Positions 15,522 to 23,782 of a stretch of 23,839 nt of DNA are shown in pieces. The notes below the pieces were generated by a model. That model was not told where the DNA came from. It saw nothing but the letters and a program-made list of their open reading frames with translations, and searched no databases. The DNA is from JAVBSX01 sp031549565 (GTDB lineage Bacteria > Planctomycetota > Planctomycetia > Pirellulales > Thermoguttaceae). The translations under genes were made by a program, and so were the position numbers. Position 1 is the first letter of the stretch; each line of letters opens with the position of its first letter. The stretch is taken from positions 1 through 23,839 of the forward strand of contig JAVBPO010000127.1 of assembly GCA_031549565.1 (NCBI GenBank). Reading direction: 5' to 3'.

Positions 15522-17732
15522 ATGAATAACAAACGACTAACACGGTCCTGGCGCCTTGTGCTCTGCGTCTCGATGATCCTCGTCCTTGCCACTGCGCCTG
15601 TTCGGATCGGCTTGTGTGCGGATACGGCTTCCGGCGAAAAAGGAACAAAAAGTGAGGCGAGGGAATTTTCCTGGCAGGAGGAATTCAAAAACCCGGTGGA
15701 CGAATACAGGATTTTCCACATGTGGCATGGTTTCGACCAAAATTACGAGACGGCGCTTGACACCATGTACGATTATGGTTTTCGGGGCGTTATTACCAAC
15801 AACACCTGGGATGAGAACTACCTGAAGGATCGGTCGAATTACGCGATTATGAACGCCGCGATCGACAAGGCGAAACAAATGGGAATGACGGTGTGGTTGT
15901 ACGACGAGTACGGCTACCCGAGCGGCACCGCCGACCACCAGACCCTCGACGGTTTTCCGGAATACGAAGCGATCGGCGTGGGACAGTTCCGCGAGGAATC
16001 CGTGGACTCGGTGGAGTTTGTCTTGCCGGAAGCTTTCCAGAAAATCCTCTATGCCGAGATCCTGCGCGATGGCGTCAAGACGCCGCTTGCCGAGCTCGAC
16101 TCACACGAATGGGGAGAACGAACGGTCAAAGCAAGTCTACCCGGCGCGTTCACCCTCCATGTTTACGCACAGAAAATCGCTTTCGAGGGTTCGCATGCGG
16201 AGAAGAACGGCTATCGGCCGAACCACTATCCCAATCTGCTCAACCGTGACGCCGTGAAGCGTTTCATCGACCTCGTTTACAAGGGGTACAAGGACAATGT
16301 GCCCGACATCGCGAACAAGGTGCAGGCGATCTTCACCGACGAACCGAGCCTGATGACTCACTACGTGAACACGAACGACAAATATCCGTACTTTATCGCT
16401 CCGTGGGAAGACGGGCTGCCTGCGCTCTTCAAGGAAATGCACGGTTACGATCTGCTGCCGCGTCTGTCCTCGCTTTTCGGCGGCGATACCGACGACGACA
16501 AAATTTTGCGAGTGAACTTTTACCAAACCGTGGCCGAGATGTTCACCCAAAACTTTTACGTCCAACTGCGCGATTACTGCGAAGAGATGGGCGTCGCTTT
16601 TTCCGGGCACAACCTCCTGGAGGAGAACCTTTCGTGGCATGTGGGCCTGTACGGCGACATGATGAAGAATATCGGAACGATGCAGATTCCCGGCATCGAC
16701 GTGCTTTCCTGCTATCCACCCGCCTATCTGAACAGTTGGTACATGACGCCGAAATACGTCAGCTCCGCCGCGCGCAACAACGGGAAAGACGTCGTCATGG
16801 TCGAGTTTTGCCCGGTCGCGAACATGGAGCAGTTTCACGTCAATGAATTCCCCAACGTGCTCGGGACCACCTCGCTGCTCTTCTTCAACGGCGCGAACCG
16901 TTTCAATACTTATTACGCGTATAATCGCATGACCAAGGAAAACGCGAATTTTTGGAACGAGTATTCCGGGCGGCTTAACACCCTGCTGCGCGGTTCGACT
17001 TTCGCTTCGGAGATCGCGATGATGTATCCGATCGCGAACACGCAGGCGTATTTCACCGCGGAAAACATGCACTTTTCCTATCCCAACGCGAAAATCCACG
17101 CTTTGGATTTGTATGTCAACCGCGTTGCGATGTCGCTTTTCCGAAATCAACTGGATTTCAACTTTCTCGATTCGGACAGTCTTGAAAAGGCGAAAATCGA
17201 AAACGGAAAGCTCGTGATCGGCAACGGTGCGTACCATGTCATGATCCTACCGGACATCGAGGTCATGAGTCTTGATGCCATGAAAAAGCTCACGGAGTTC
17301 GCCGACGACGGCGGAAAAGTGATCTGGCTCGATTCCCTGCCCCGGCTCGCGACAAGGGGGGAAGACACCACCGAGTTGAGACGGCTCGCAGAAAAATTCC
17401 TGCCCGATGTGATTCGCTTTCCCGACAACGAAAAAGAGAGTCAGGAAAAAAAACCGGAATTCCTCAGTCTCCTCAAGAATACGGTCAAGCATGACATCAG
17501 CGTCAGCTCGGCGAGCGAGAATTTCGGTGACATTTTTCTCAGCCCTTACATCAAGGAGGGAAAAAAGTTCTATTTTCTCGTCAACTCCAATAAGGACGAC
17601 ATGGAAATCGACATCCAATCGCCCGGCCCGTTCGATCTGTACGCCCCCTCGACGGGCGAGATAACCGGTTACGACGGAACATCGCGTTTTGTGTGCAAGG
17701 GATACATGGGGTATTTCCTCGTGCAGCGGTAG
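15522..17732 (+). CDS. Secreted GH106-related glycoside hydrolase
   Basis: A 736-residue protein. The start at 15522 was chosen because a GGAAAGAGAG purine-rich site (15505-15514) precedes it and a signal peptide follows (MNNKRLTRSWRLVLCVSMIL...GLCA); the frame is open further upstream only through the palindromic element. Barrel features: YRIFHMWHGFDQNYETALDTMYDYGFRGVITNN (about 65-97), MGMTVWLYDEYGYPSGTA (about 123-140), QAIFTDEPSL (about 268-277) and HGYDLLPRLSSLFGG (about 307-321). These correspond to the catalytic barrel of GH106-like enzymes. Unlike the gene at 7459 it lacks a clear C-terminal galactose-binding sandwich. Third-position base choice appears somewhat different from neighbouring genes (inspection only). 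The substrate is unknown, probably a deoxysugar-containing glycan. Confidence 0.7.
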   Translation: MNNKRLTRSWRLVLCVSMILVLATAPVRIGLCADTASGEKGTKSEAREFSWQEEFKNPVDEYRIFHMWHGFDQNYETALDTMYDYGFRGVITNNTWDENYLKDRSNYAIMNAAIDKAKQMGMTVWLYDEYGYPSGTADHQTLDGFPEYEAIGVGQFREESVDSVEFVLPEAFQKILYAEILRDGVKTPLAELDSHEWGERTVKASLPGAFTLHVYAQKIAFEGSHAEKNGYRPNHYPNLLNRDAVKRFIDLVYKGYKDNVPDIANKVQAIFTDEPSLMTHYVNTNDKYPYFIAPWEDGLPALFKEMHGYDLLPRLSSLFGGDTDDDKILRVNFYQTVAEMFTQNFYVQLRDYCEEMGVAFSGHNLLEENLSWHVGLYGDMMKNIGTMQIPGIDVLSCYPPAYLNSWYMTPKYVSSAARNNGKDVVMVEFCPVANMEQFHVNEFPNVLGTTSLLFFNGANRFNTYYAYNRMTKENANFWNEYSGRLNTLLRGSTFASEIAMMYPIANTQAYFTAENMHFSYPNAKIHALDLYVNRVAMSLFRNQLDFNFLDSDSLEKAKIENGKLVIGNGAYHVMILPDIEVMSLDAMKKLTEFADDGGKVIWLDSLPRLATRGEDTTELRRLAEKFLPDVIRFPDNEKESQEKKPEFLSLLKNTVKHDISVSSASENFGDIFLSPYIKEGKKFYFLVNSNKDDMEIDIQSPGPFDLYAPSTGEITGYDGTSRFVCKGYMGYFLVQR

Positions 17733-17833
17733 CCACACATCCGTACAAGATCCGAAAAATCGAAGAGGGTATCGTGGGCGAATCGGCCCGGAGTGATCCG
17801 TACGCAAGTTGCGATTCGTTTCACGGCGGCGTA

Positions 17834-18246
17834 TTACGGATTATTTGTGGCGAAAAACGGTTTCAAATCGAGGTCGATCCAATTCGAGTTCTTTTTGTAG
17901 CTCGGCTGGCGGATCGACAGCTCCCGTTTGGCGGGGACGTAAACGAACTGGTGCAACGTGAAAACGGCGTTCGAGTCTTTCACGGGAACCGTGGCACCAC
18001 CGTCGCCGATTTTTGATCCAGAATGGTTTTCATCGTCGCGACGTCGATTCGGCCTTTGTGGTGCCGCGCGAGGGTTTGCAGGTTCGCACGTCTTTGATCG
18101 TAACGGTTTTCCACGACGACGGGAACGTCGTCGAATTTGTAGAGTTTCCCGGCGTCCCATTCGGCGACGGGAGTCGCGGCGAAGGAAACCAGGGGGATAA
18201 AAAGTAAGAATGTCGTGAAAAACAGCCGCATAGCACCGTTCCGCAA
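17834..18246 (-). pseudogene. C45-type acyltransferase/hydrolase remnant (internal deletion plus frameshift)
   Basis: The minus strand encodes a signal peptide (MRLFFTTFLLFIPLVSFAA), then AEWDAGKLYKFDDVPVVVENRYDQRRANLQTLARHHKGRIDVATMKTILDQK, after which the frame breaks. In the next frame GDGGATVPVKDSNAVFTLHQFVYVPAKRELSIRQPSYKKNSNWIDLDLKPFF follows. The second part and the RYD...GRIDV piece resemble the C-terminal region of C45-family autoproteolytic acyltransferases/hydrolases, which are about 350-400 residues long with a catalytic Cys in the N-terminal part. Here about 250 residues including that Cys are missing, and one base is lost in a T5 tract (18010-18014). A separate functional gene is unlikely. 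Confidence 0.6.
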
Positions 18247-18292
18247 GTTACGCTGCGCTTCACATGCGGCTCTTTATCGTTAGAGAAAAGGT

Positions 18293-19297
<1,005 letters not shown>

Positions 19298-19347
19298 GTG
19301 AAAGAGTGGGGTAAGTGGAAGTGGAGTGTTGTTTGTTAAAACCGACG

Positions 19348-19353
19348 ATTATA
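19348..19353 (-). promoter_or_regulatory. Probable -10 box of ilvC
   Basis: A perfect TATAAT on the minus strand, about 50 bp before the ilvC start. No good -35 box lies 16-18 bp upstream (the region is GC-rich), so either an activator or an extended element is needed, or the match is fortuitous. Confidence 0.4.
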
Positions 19354-19372
19354 CACCGGATCGGCGCGGGCG

Positions 19373-19397
19373 CGGAGTACCGGCTAAAAAGGGAGAA
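19373..19397. promoter_or_regulatory. Motif shared with the pckA upstream region, copy 1
   Basis: CGGAGTACCGGCTAAAA followed by a purine stretch (AGGGAGAA) lies just upstream of the probable ilvC -10 box. The same 11-bp core CGGAGTACCGG, then YTAAAA and GAGAA, occurs at 21214-21235 upstream of pckA. The core carries a small palindrome (CGGAGTACCG). Confidence 0.35.
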
Positions 19398-19401
19398 TGA
19401 T

Positions 19402-19415
19402 GGGGGCTACCCCCC
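19402..19415 (-). terminator. Weak terminator-like hairpin over the pckA stop codon
   Basis: On the minus strand GGGGGGTAGCCCCC folds into a 5-bp G-C stem whose loop contains the pckA stop TAG. A T5 tract follows only about 12 bases later (CATCATTCTCCCTTTTT), so termination is uncertain. Confidence 0.35.
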
Positions 19416-21044
19416 TAATGCATCGAGTTTGATGCCGGAATTGGTCAGATCCTCGAACTTTTGAGGACCGGCGTTTTTCACGGCGTCGGACGCGACATCT
19501 TCGTACCGGGAGAAGTTCAGCTTGAACAAACCAGCCAACCGCATCGCGAGCCGTTCATATTCCGTCTGATCTTTCCAGCAGTTTTTCGGGATCAACACTT
19601 CGGCCGGAACCCCTTTGCAGTGCGTCGGAACCTTGACGCCGAAAATCGGATCTTCGACCATCGGGCTATCGGCCAGCTCGCCGTCGTGGATTCCGTCGAT
19701 GATCGCCCGGGTGTGTTTGATCGACATTCGCTTTCCAACTCCGTACTGTCCGCCGCTCCAGCCGGTGTTGACCAACCACGCTTTGGAGCCGTGTTTTTCC
19801 ATGTCCCGGGCGAGAATTTCCGCGTACTTCGCCGGATGCCAAACGAGAAACGCCGCGCCGAAACAGGCCGAAAACGTCGCTTCCGGATCCGTGACCCCCA
19901 TTTCGGTCCCCGCGACCTTCGCCGTGTAACCGCTCATGTAATGGTACATCGCCTGAGCCGGATTGAGCAGGCTGACCGGCGGCAAAACGCCGAACGCGTC
20001 GCACGAAAGGAAAATGATGTTCTTAGGATGTCCGCCGATGCACGGAATCTTGACGTTCGGAATAAAATCGATCGGATACGAGGACCGTGTGTTTTCCGTG
20101 ATCGACTTGTCCTTGTAATCGACTTCCCGGGTCGTTTTGTCGTAACCGACGTTTTCCAGCACGGTCCCGAAGCGAATCGCGTTGTAGATTTCAGGCTCGC
20201 TTTCGGGAGAGAGGTTGATACACTTCGCATAGCACCCTCCTTCGATGTTGACGATCCCCTCTTCGGTCCAAATGTGTTCGTCGTCGCCGATCAGCTTCCG
20301 GTGTGGCTCGGTCGAAAGCGTCGTTTTTCCCGTTCCGGACAGGCCGAAGAAAAGCGAAACGTCGCCGTCCGGCCCTTCGTTGGCCGAACAGTGCATCGAC
20401 ACGATCCCCTTTTTCGGCATGAGGTAGTTCATGATCGTGAAAACGCCCTTCTTCATTTCCCCGGCGTATTGCGAACCGAGAATCACGAACTCGCCCCGCT
20501 CAAAGTGGAGCGCGGCGCAGGTTTTCGAGGTTAAACCGGGCAGGTTCGGATCGGCGTACTGCTGCCCGGCGTTGAAGATCACGTAATCCGGTTCGCCGAA
20601 GTTTTCCAGTTCTTCTTGCGCCGGTCGAACGAGCATGTTCATCATGAACAATGCGTGATAAGCCCGGGCGCAGATCACACGGACTTTGATTCGGTTTTTC
20701 GCGTCCCAACCGGCGTAAGCGTCGACGACGTAAAGCTGGTCGAGCGTGTTCAGGAAATCGATCGCGGTTTTCCGACATTGAAGAAACACTTCATCGGTCA
20801 TCTTGATGTTGACCGGTCCCCACCAGATGTCGCCGGTCGTTTTCGGGGAATCGACGACCCGTTTATCTTTAGGGCTGCGTCCGGTTTTTTCGGCGGAGAA
20901 ATTGATGAGTGCCCCTGCGGAAGAGATAACCGCTTTTTCCCGGGTAATCGCGTCCTCGTAGAGCGGCGAAGCAACCGGATTGCGGAAAACGGACTTCACG
21001 GAGATTCCGTAAACATTCAGATCGAGTGTGTTTCCTGTGTTCAT
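19407..21044 (-). CDS. pckA: Phosphoenolpyruvate carboxykinase (ATP)
   Basis: A 545-residue cytoplasmic enzyme that interconverts oxaloacetate + ATP and PEP + CO2 + ADP, in gluconeogenesis or, in fermenting bacteria, in CO2 fixation toward succinate. The ATP-type kinase loop GLSGTGKTTLS (234-244) is intact. The substrate arginine motif RSPKDKR (56-62), the metal-site Lys/His region YAGEMKKGVFTIMNYLMP...SMHCSAN, IGDDEH (252-257) and the adenine-binding GYTAKVAGTE are all visible. Length is typical for the family. No Shine-Dalgarno site precedes the ATG. The gene stands alone between ilvC and recR, with a 250-bp upstream space (21045-21295). That space holds a shared motif (21214) and an AGGGGA/TCCCCT hairpin near 21122-21144, but no gene. 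Confidence 0.97.
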   Translation of the reverse strand: MNTGNTLDLNVYGISVKSVFRNPVASPLYEDAITREKAVISSAGALINFSAEKTGRSPKDKRVVDSPKTTGDIWWGPVNIKMTDEVFLQCRKTAIDFLNTLDQLYVVDAYAGWDAKNRIKVRVICARAYHALFMMNMLVRPAQEELENFGEPDYVIFNAGQQYADPNLPGLTSKTCAALHFERGEFVILGSQYAGEMKKGVFTIMNYLMPKKGIVSMHCSANEGPDGDVSLFFGLSGTGKTTLSTEPHRKLIGDDEHIWTEEGIVNIEGGCYAKCINLSPESEPEIYNAIRFGTVLENVGYDKTTREVDYKDKSITENTRSSYPIDFIPNVKIPCIGGHPKNIIFLSCDAFGVLPPVSLLNPAQAMYHYMSGYTAKVAGTEMGVTDPEATFSACFGAAFLVWHPAKYAEILARDMEKHGSKAWLVNTGWSGGQYGVGKRMSIKHTRAIIDGIHDGELADSPMVEDPIFGVKVPTHCKGVPAEVLIPKNCWKDQTEYERLAMRLAGLFKLNFSRYEDVASDAVKNAGPQKFEDLTNSGIKLDALGG

Positions 21045-21186
21045 TTTATCAGGGGCTATTGAAGAATTTCAGTTCAAACCAAAAACGGTCTAATTTTATC
21101 GACCGGGTTTTCTTTTGAACAGAGGGGAGCCGGGAGGTTTCCCCTTTATACTCCACACCGTCAAGAACCGGTCGTTTCTGCACAGG

Positions 21187-21235
21187 TTTTAACCGTCCAA
21201 GCCCTCGAACACACGGAGTACCGGTTAAAAGAGAA
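21187..21235. promoter_or_regulatory. pckA upstream motif, copy 2, with an inverted 9-mer
   Basis: CGGAGTACCGGTTAAAAGAGAA (21214-21235) matches the ilvC upstream motif at 19373. Its CGGTTAAAA (21222-21230) is the exact reverse complement of TTTTAACCG at 21187-21195, with a 26-bp gap. The site is about 175 bp before the pckA start, so it could be a regulator site for pckA or part of the recR transcript end. Confidence 0.35.
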
Positions 21236-21295
21236 AAAACCTTTTTATGACGGGTTACAATATGGCGAAACGACGATGTTGCGCAACGGCATTGG

Positions 21296-21901
21296 TCAAT
21301 CTTGAAATTCCTGCCGCCCGGAAAGAGCGTCGGCGAGCATTTCCTTGTTCGCGAATTCGAGAAAACTGCCGGTCGTGATTCCCCGGGCCAGCCGCGTAAT
21401 CCGAATCGGAATATTCTCCAAAAGATTCGTGATACAAAGCGCGGTTCCGTCCCCTTCGATCGTCGGGTTCGTTCCCATGATCAGTTCTCGGAAATGCCCG
21501 GCTTTGACCCGTTTGATTAGCGCCGCGATCGTCAAGTCTTCCGCCGCGATGTCGTCAATGGGCGAAATTCGACCGAGCAGAACATGATAGAGCCCTTTGT
21601 ACCGTCCGGTTTGCTCCAGCGCAATCAGGTCCCGCGGCTGCTCCACGACGCAAAGAAGAGTTTGGTCCCGCGACGGATCCCGGCAAATGTCGCAAAGTTC
21701 CTGCTCAGAAAGATTATAACAATTTTTGCAATAGCTGACGTTTTCTTTGACATCCCGAATCGCGTCCGCCAATTCAAGAGCCTTGTTTTTCGGGAGCTTC
21801 AGGAGATGATAAGCGATCCGCTCCGCCGATTTCTTCCCGATACCCGGCAGGGTCTGGAATTGCTGCATCATCCGCAACACGGATTCGGTCAGTTCGGACA
21901 T
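21296..21901 (-). CDS. recR: Recombination mediator protein RecR
   Basis: A 201-residue protein that with RecF/RecO helps load RecA on gapped DNA. Visible parts: the N-terminal helix-hairpin-helix LPGIGKKSAERIAYHLL (18-34), a four-cysteine zinc finger C58, C61, C70, C73 (CKNC...CDIC), and the Toprim domain with LLCVVEQPRDLIALEQTGRYKGLYHVLLG and ELIMGTNPTIEGDGTALCI. Length is standard. The AGGTGA stretch just before the ATG may serve as ribosome-binding site. It starts 11 bp after the stop of the FabZ-like gene, so it is probably read in the same transcript; such coupling to lipid genes is likely only positional. Confidence 0.97.
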   Translation of the reverse strand: MSELTESVLRMMQQFQTLPGIGKKSAERIAYHLLKLPKNKALELADAIRDVKENVSYCKNCYNLSEQELCDICRDPSRDQTLLCVVEQPRDLIALEQTGRYKGLYHVLLGRISPIDDIAAEDLTIAALIKRVKAGHFRELIMGTNPTIEGDGTALCITNLLENIPIRITRLARGITTGSFLEFANKEMLADALSGRQEFQD

Positions 21902-21912
21902 GGTTCACCTAC

Positions 21913-22413
21913 CTACGGTTCCATTAGCTTCGACCCGTCTTCGGCAACGCCGATGTCGTACGCCCCGAAAACCCGCATCATGTCGATCAGGTCCCCGTCT
22001 CGGAAAAGAGTTGTTTCCTTGAAATGCTCCGTCGAGAGATGAGCAAACACGAACTCCCCTTCGACGAGCAGTTCCTCGCCGCGGTGCGCAGAGACGGTAA
22101 CGACCGCACCGCCGTCCCGGAGCGAATCGATCGACGCTTTGTACGTCAAAAGATCGCCGGGGATCATTTCCGTATCGTGGAAAACGATCTTCGGAATTTT
22201 CGCAAGTACGACTCTCGCTTGGTAACCGGTCGCCTCACAGACCAAAAGACCGCCGGTTTGCGCCAACCCCTCAATGACCAACGAACCGGGCATAACCGGG
22301 TGATGCCGAAAGTGATCATGCAAATGATCCTCGGCAAGCGAAATCGCTTTGATCGCTTCCGCTCGCCGATGACTTTCGAAAACCGTATATCGATCGAACC
22401 AGTACCAATGCAT
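21913..22413 (-). CDS. 3-hydroxyacyl-ACP dehydratase, FabZ-like (second copy)
   Basis: A 166-residue hot-dog-fold enzyme expected to dehydrate 3-hydroxyacyl-ACP to trans-2-enoyl-ACP. The active-site pair is present: H34 in DHFRHHPVMPG and E48 in LVIEGLAQTGG. The other fold elements KIVFHDTEMIPGD and FVFAH follow. It has an N-terminal extension HWYWFDRYTVFE that is the usual opening of this planctomycete-type dehydratase. It shares only the active-site core with the other copy at 22965, so the two are paralogues of different specificity rather than a fresh duplication. It is in one minus-strand run with the acyl carrier protein and recR. Confidence 0.88.
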   Translation of the reverse strand: MHWYWFDRYTVFESHRRAEAIKAISLAEDHLHDHFRHHPVMPGSLVIEGLAQTGGLLVCEATGYQARVVLAKIPKIVFHDTEMIPGDLLTYKASIDSLRDGGAVVTVSAHRGEELLVEGEFVFAHLSTEHFKETTLFRDGDLIDMMRVFGAYDIGVAEDGSKLMEP

Positions 22414-22416
22414 TAT

Positions 22417-22528
22417 TAATTATGAATTACGAATTACGAATTACGAATTAGGGAATAAACGAACATCCGGATTCCCGGGAAAACGGCTGTTGAAATTTTG
22501 TAATTCAAAATTCATAATTCATAATTCT
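22417..22528. repeat. Heptamer arrays in inverted orientation inside the fab operon
   Basis: On the left, GAATTAC occurs three times and GAATTAG once (22424-22451), preceded by a degenerate TAATTAT. On the right, TAATTCA, AAATTCA, TAATTCA and TAATTCT occupy 22501-22528. Both have a strict 7-bp period. The right array read in reverse (GAATTA-type units) pairs with the left one, giving an AT-rich hairpin around a 49-nt GC-richer centre. The element fills the whole space between the acyl carrier protein gene and the downstream FabZ-like gene. Confidence 0.8.
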
Positions 22529-22529
22529 C

Positions 22530-22916
22530 CTAGTTGGCGAGTTTGTTTTCGACGAGATTGCACATATCCTGGACGGTGAGGATCGTCGAGATGTTTTGAA
22601 CCATCGGGTTCTTTTCGAAATCGCCAAGGTTTTTGCCGGGCATCCGTTTTTTCAGTTCCGCCAGTCCGTCTGCGGTGAGTTTGCCGTCGACGACGAACTG
22701 CGCGTTGGTCAATAGATCTTCCGGAATCAGTTCACCGCGATCGATTTTGATCGAAAAAGTCTTTTCGAGCCGATAAACGATGTCGAGCAGATCAATTGAT
22801 TCCGCTCCGAGATCATCGACCAAGGTCGCGTTTTCCGTCACTTCGTCTTCGTCAACGGCTAAAGCTTCGACCAAGGCGTCCCGAACGCCCGCAAAAATTT
22901 CATCTTTCGTCGGCAT
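22530..22916 (-). CDS. Long acyl carrier protein
   Basis: A 128-residue acyl carrier protein. The phosphopantetheine site is S40 in DDLGAESIDLLDIVYRLEKTF, the classic D-(L)-GxxS-(I/L)-D motif with acidic helix II. Standard ACPs have about 78 residues; here about 45 residues are inserted between helix II and the last helix (after SIKIDRGELIPED, through LTADGLAELKKRMPGKNLGDFEKNP, to ILTVQDMCNLVENKL). Its position between two FabZ-like dehydratases suggests it carries the acyl chain for them, rather than being the housekeeping AcpP. No ketosynthase or ketoreductase is in the window; they may lie beyond the right edge. Confidence 0.88.
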   Translation of the reverse strand: MPTKDEIFAGVRDALVEALAVDEDEVTENATLVDDLGAESIDLLDIVYRLEKTFSIKIDRGELIPEDLLTNAQFVVDGKLTADGLAELKKRMPGKNLGDFEKNPMVQNISTILTVQDMCNLVENKLAN

Positions 22917-22964
22917 GAACGATTCTCCAATGAGTAAAGTAAAAAAGAGAAAATTGTTGAAATA

Positions 22965-23456
22965 TTAACGATGATCTTCCGGTGTCCAATCGGTCCAAAG
23001 CAAGGACAACTCGCTTTTCAGCGTGTCGACGATCCGTTGGTCCGTTCCTTTACGGCTTGGGCGTCTTTCTTCGAGATTGTAGCGGATAAGCGTCAACTGG
23101 GCGCGAAGGGTCGTCTGTTCGTCGACGGTTCCTTCCGCCTTGAGCGTGATTGACGTATCGGTACGGTCGACAATGGTCGCCGAGATCCGGATCGTCTGGC
23201 CCGGTTTGACGAATTTCCCGTATTTAACGTTTCTCGCTTCTTTCAGGACGACCATGCTATGGGAAAAATCGTCGGTTACGCGAATCAGCCAAGCGGAGGC
23301 TTGCGTCAGAGCTTCGAGCATCAAGACGCCGGGCATGACGGGAAAGTTGGGAAAATGGTCTTTCAAATATTCTTCCGCCAGCGTCAACGATTTCGTCGCA
23401 ACCACGGATTTCCCCGGTTCCAGCGATTCGATACGGTCTATGAGCGAAAAAAACAT
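22965..23456 (-). CDS. 3-hydroxyacyl-ACP dehydratase, FabZ-like (first copy)
   Basis: A 163-residue hot-dog-fold dehydratase acting on acyl-ACP. The catalytic residues are H34 in DHFPNFPVMPG and E48 in LMLEALTQASAW. KEARNVKYGKFVKPGQTI and the later strand LRAQLTLIRYNL complete the fold. The C-terminal tail (about 128-163, basic then acidic, RRPSRKGTDQRIVDTLKSE) is longer than in E. coli FabZ. It is the first visible gene of the run; 48 bp separate it from the acyl carrier protein gene. No convincing promoter was found in the 100 bp upstream, though the DNA at 23521-23580 is AT-rich. Confidence 0.88.
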   Translation of the reverse strand: MFFSLIDRIESLEPGKSVVATKSLTLAEEYLKDHFPNFPVMPGVLMLEALTQASAWLIRVTDDFSHSMVVLKEARNVKYGKFVKPGQTIRISATIVDRTDTSITLKAEGTVDEQTTLRAQLTLIRYNLEERRPSRKGTDQRIVDTLKSELSLLWTDWTPEDHR

Positions 23457-23614
23457 CGACGACTATGATATGCAACGAACGCCGGCAAGCGTAAACGACG
23501 TACTTCGAAGGCCCACCAAACGATATATTTCCTATAATACCCCGAACATGAGAACCGGAGATTATATTTTTTTTCCCCGCTCCATCAACCCGGGGCGTGA
23601 GAATGAGGTGTTCT

Positions 23615-23630
23615 GGGTGCGCCCAAATTT
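23615..23630 (-). repeat. Insertion-element terminus, inverted relative to the left-edge copy
   Basis: GGGTGCGCCCAAATTT is the reverse complement of the end at 125-141 with one difference (GCGCCC against GCGCGC). It is either the left end of a plus-oriented element running out of the window or an isolated relic. What follows does not match the transposase tail in reverse, which favours a left end. The remainder of 23457-23839 holds the repeats listed next and no gene I can support; a frame without ATG is open to the edge from about 23714. Confidence 0.4.
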
Positions 23631-23663
23631 GGCAGGAAGGCGACCAACGCCAAATCCATGTAA

Positions 23664-23782
23664 TAGATAAAAATAGATAATAGATAAGAGTTTTCCCGAA
23701 ATAGATAAGAGTTTTCCCGTTGCGAGGCGAGTGAGAGCTTGGACCTCCAGAGAGAATTTTGCCGCCGAGCCAATGGGAAAAC
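23664..23782. repeat. TAGATAA repeats, an 18-bp tandem repeat and an adjoining hairpin
   Basis: TAGATAA occurs at 23664, 23674, 23681 and 23702. The last two belong to a direct repeat TAGATAAGAGTTTTCCCG at 23681-23698 and 23702-23719. The end of the second unit begins a hairpin: GTTTTCCCGTTG (23711-23722) pairs with CAATGGGAAAAC (23771-23782) with one mismatch, loop 48 nt. Confidence 0.7.

Noticed and set aside
17693..18016. Small plus-strand open frame after the second hydrolase
   Set aside because: It overlaps the hydrolase end and runs antisense to the C45 remnant; translation has no features.
21278..21287. Ten-base palindrome GTTGCGCAAC after recR
   Set aside because: Short, single copy, with no promoter or terminator context; could be chance.
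22424..22528. Possible CRISPR array
   Set aside because: Repeats are only 7 bp and contiguous with no spacers, and no cas genes are near.
23533..23538. TATAAT on the plus strand near the right edge
   Set aside because: No -35 box at suitable distance and no supported plus-strand gene downstream.
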